Origin: JANMDR01 sp031376425
Lineage (GTDB): Bacteria; Pseudomonadota; Gammaproteobacteria; Burkholderiales; Usitatibacteraceae
Reading direction: 5' to 3'
DNA length: 6,032 bases
Assembly: GCA_031376425.1 (NCBI GenBank)
Contig: JANMDR010000071.1
Coordinates: 1-6,032, forward strand
Shown: positions 4,941-6,032 of the stretch, piece by piece
Layout of the letters: the number at the start of each line of letters is the position of its first letter
Numbering within the stretch: the stretch's first letter is position 1
Notes under the pieces: generated by a model
The model's database searches: none
What the model saw: only the letters and a program-made list of their open reading frames with translations
What the model was told of the DNA's origin: nothing
Program-made: the position numbers and the translations under genes

Positions 4941-6032
4941 TTATTTTTTGGGCTTTTTGGGATTGCTAGCTAGCATTTCGGGCGCTGGCGCGCGGCCTTT
5001 TTTTACAACCTGCGCGTCCCGCGCAAAATCCACGCCCTCCGGGCTAACTTCTTCTGCGCCTCCGGCGCCTGCTGCCCCTGTGGACCTCAGAGCAAACCGG
5101 AAGCCAAGGACGTAGTAGCGATCACCTCGGTGCCTGAGGCTACGGAAGGCCGAACGCGCGCCCTGCGCGTCGTGGATCCACGAACCGCCACGGACGGCAA
5201 AACTCTCAACCTTCTTGCCCGTCGCTCCGCTCGGGTCCGTTGCGGCATCCGCCGAATAGGTTCTCCAATCATCGACACACCATTCCCACACGTTGCCGTG
5301 CATTTGATATAAACCCCAGACATTAGCGGGTAGCGCTTTTACAGGTATTGTTTTGTTTCTATCTTGGCCTACTTTACCGTTGTTATACGGCTGGTTACCA
5401 ACATAATTTACTTGCTCAGGCGTAATATTATCGCCGAAACTAAACGGCGAAATGCTACCCGCACGGCAGGCAAATTCCCATTGCGCTTCCGTGGGCAGCA
5501 CGGCTTCCACACCTTCGGGCAAATAGGCTTGCAGCTTGGTTAAAAACCGCTGTACGTCGTCATAGCTTACGTTTTCTACCGGCAAGTCCGAGTCACCTTT
5601 AAAGTGACTTGGATTATCGCCCATTACCGCTTGCCATAACCTTTGGGTGCAGGCGGTGTCAGCAAGCCATAGGCCTTCGGTGAAGGTGACCCAATGCTGG
5701 GGGCCTTCGCGGTCTTCGTGACCGTGCTCGGTTTTGGGGGAGCCCATTAGGAATTTGTTGGGGGGGAGGTAGCGGAAGGTTTGGGTGATGTTGGAATTGA
5801 GATTAAGAATGAAGGCTAGCCCGAATTTATCCACCAAACAAGCGACACCATATGGATGTTCCAAATCAGCCGATGGTTCCGCCATTAAAATACTCAAGTC
5901 TTCCAGATCGTACTCAAATCGCGCAGACTGTTTGCTGACAAAGTTTGAAAATGAATATCGAACCGACTTGCCCCAAGGAGTAGGGGCGGTCGCAAATAAC
6001 CTGTGCTTGTCTCTGCCCCAATCCAGCGCCCA
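4941..6032 (-). CDS. DGR target protein 2, FGE-sulfatase fold, N-terminus outside window
   Basis: The frame is open from 6032 to TAA at 4943-4941 (363 residues visible). A TTG at 5897 and an ATG at 5885 are possible starts, but the 45 codons upstream contain no stop. They read like protein, including WALDWGRDKHRLFA, which resembles target 1's WASAWGDDKYGLW. The gene therefore probably begins beyond the edge. Counting from 5897, the FGE domain spans about 44-272: NKFLMGSP, GDNPSHF, LPVENVSYDDV, LPTEAQWEFACRAG, GNVWEWCVDDW, RGGSW (236-240) and LGFRFA. VR2 codes residues 234-271. About 47 residues follow the VR, ending in a basic tail, SNPKKPKK, longer than in target 1. FGE catalytic cysteines are lacking. 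The protein is a paralogue of target 1. It is likely a diversified binding protein, possibly fused to another domain at the unseen N-terminus. Confidence 0.92.
   Translation of the reverse strand, partial: WALDWGRDKHRLFATAPTPWGKSVRYSFSNFVSKQSARFEYDLEDLSILMAEPSADLEHPYGVACLVDKFGLAFILNLNSNITQTFRYLPPNKFLMGSPKTEHGHEDREGPQHWVTFTEGLWLADTACTQRLWQAVMGDNPSHFKGDSDLPVENVSYDDVQRFLTKLQAYLPEGVEAVLPTEAQWEFACRAGSISPFSFGDNITPEQVNYVGNQPYNNGKVGQDRNKTIPVKALPANVWGLYQMHGNVWEWCVDDWRTYSADAATDPSGATGKKVESFAVRGGSWIHDAQGARSAFRSLRHRGDRYYVLGFRFALRSTGAAGAGGAEEVSPEGVDFARDAQVVKKGRAPAPEMLASNPKKPKK
5056..5068. promoter_or_regulatory. Hairpin just 3' of VR2 (candidate DGR retrohoming element)
   Basis: GCGCC-TCC-GGCGC (coding strand GCGCC-GGA-GGCGC) lies 17 bases past the 3' end of VR2. 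It is identical to the hairpin past VR1 but falls in a different reading frame: it codes AGGA here and APEA there. Conservation at the DNA level in two frames hints at a cis-acting role, though the stem is short. Confidence 0.45.
5072..5109 (-). other. Initiation-of-mutagenic-homology (IMH) segment of VR2
   Basis: 5086-5109 (24 bases) is identical to TR and to VR1. 5072-5085 (14 bases) is shared only with VR1. The TR/VR boundary falls after coding-strand CTGAG. Confidence 0.65.
5086..5198 (-). repeat. Variable repeat VR2 of the DGR
   Basis: These 113 bases align without gaps to TR. I count 13 differences, all at TR coding-strand A positions. Ten of these positions are also changed in VR1, mostly to other bases. 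The coded residues relative to the template are N to H, N to D, N to G, Y to F, N to S, N to L, N to D, N to Y, N to Y and N to V. The Q and the R that varied in VR1 are unchanged here. Confidence 0.97.

Larger units (their letters stand above)
2133..6032 (-). mobile_element. Diversity-generating retroelement (HRDC type) with one TR and two VRs
   Basis: The order on the minus strand is target 2 (with VR2), HRDC accessory gene, reverse transcriptase, template repeat, target 1 (with VR1). All hallmark parts are present: a DGR-type RT, a non-varying template repeat next to it, and variable repeats near the 3' ends of two target genes. All 29 TR/VR differences are confined to TR coding-strand adenines. 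Gene contacts are tight: a two-base gap between target 2 and HRDC, then an ATGA overlap into the RT. This suggests one operon whose promoter lies beyond the right edge. The locus extends off the window at 6032. No integrase, transposase or phage genes are visible, which is usual for chromosomal DGRs. Confidence 0.96.

Noticed and set aside
5985..6000. gtaggggcggtcgc near the right edge as a third MITE end
   Set aside because: It lies within the continuous coding frame of target 2, lacks the partner palindrome, and shares only about nine bases with the real ends.

Overview
The window is dominated by a diversity-generating retroelement (DGR), the class of element that mutates chosen genes through error-prone copying of a template RNA at adenines. 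Everything recognisable is coded on the minus strand. The best guess for the host is a proteobacterium, probably gammaproteobacterial. This rests on the proline-iminopeptidase type, Shine-Dalgarno sites, ATGA gene overlaps, palindromic GTAGGGGCG repeats and an HRDC-type DGR, and is only an inference. No phage structural genes are visible, so this looks like a chromosomal DGR.

Layout, right to left (the direction of transcription). 6032-4941 is a formylglycine-generating-enzyme (FGE)-fold target protein. Its frame is still open at the window edge, so its N-terminus lies outside. It carries variable repeat VR2 (5086-5198). Two bases later comes an HRDC-domain accessory protein (4938-4429), which overlaps the DGR reverse transcriptase (4432-3335) by an ATGA. 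The template repeat TR (3297-3185) follows. Next is a second FGE-fold target (2987-2133) with variable repeat VR1 (2191-2303). Hand alignment of the 113-base TR with the two VRs gives 16 substitutions in VR1 and 13 in VR2. Every one falls at an adenine of the TR coding strand and none at any other base, which is the signature of DGR mutagenesis.

The genes would act together as follows. The RT and the HRDC partner copy TR RNA with errors at A. The cDNA then replaces the VR of either target gene, using the shared 24-base 3' segment plus VR-only sequence as the initiation site. This re-randomises up to 12 surface residues of a C-type-lectin/FGE fold. Both targets lack the FGE catalytic cysteine pair, so they are likely binding proteins rather than enzymes.

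Left of the DGR, 2032-1594 holds a small helix-turn-helix protein gene that appears broken by two frameshifts, both in G runs. 1593-891 has no convincing gene but contains two related MITE-like palindromic repeat elements (1057-1207 and 1252-1422) and a further hairpin. 890-1 is most of a proline iminopeptidase gene cut by the window edge.
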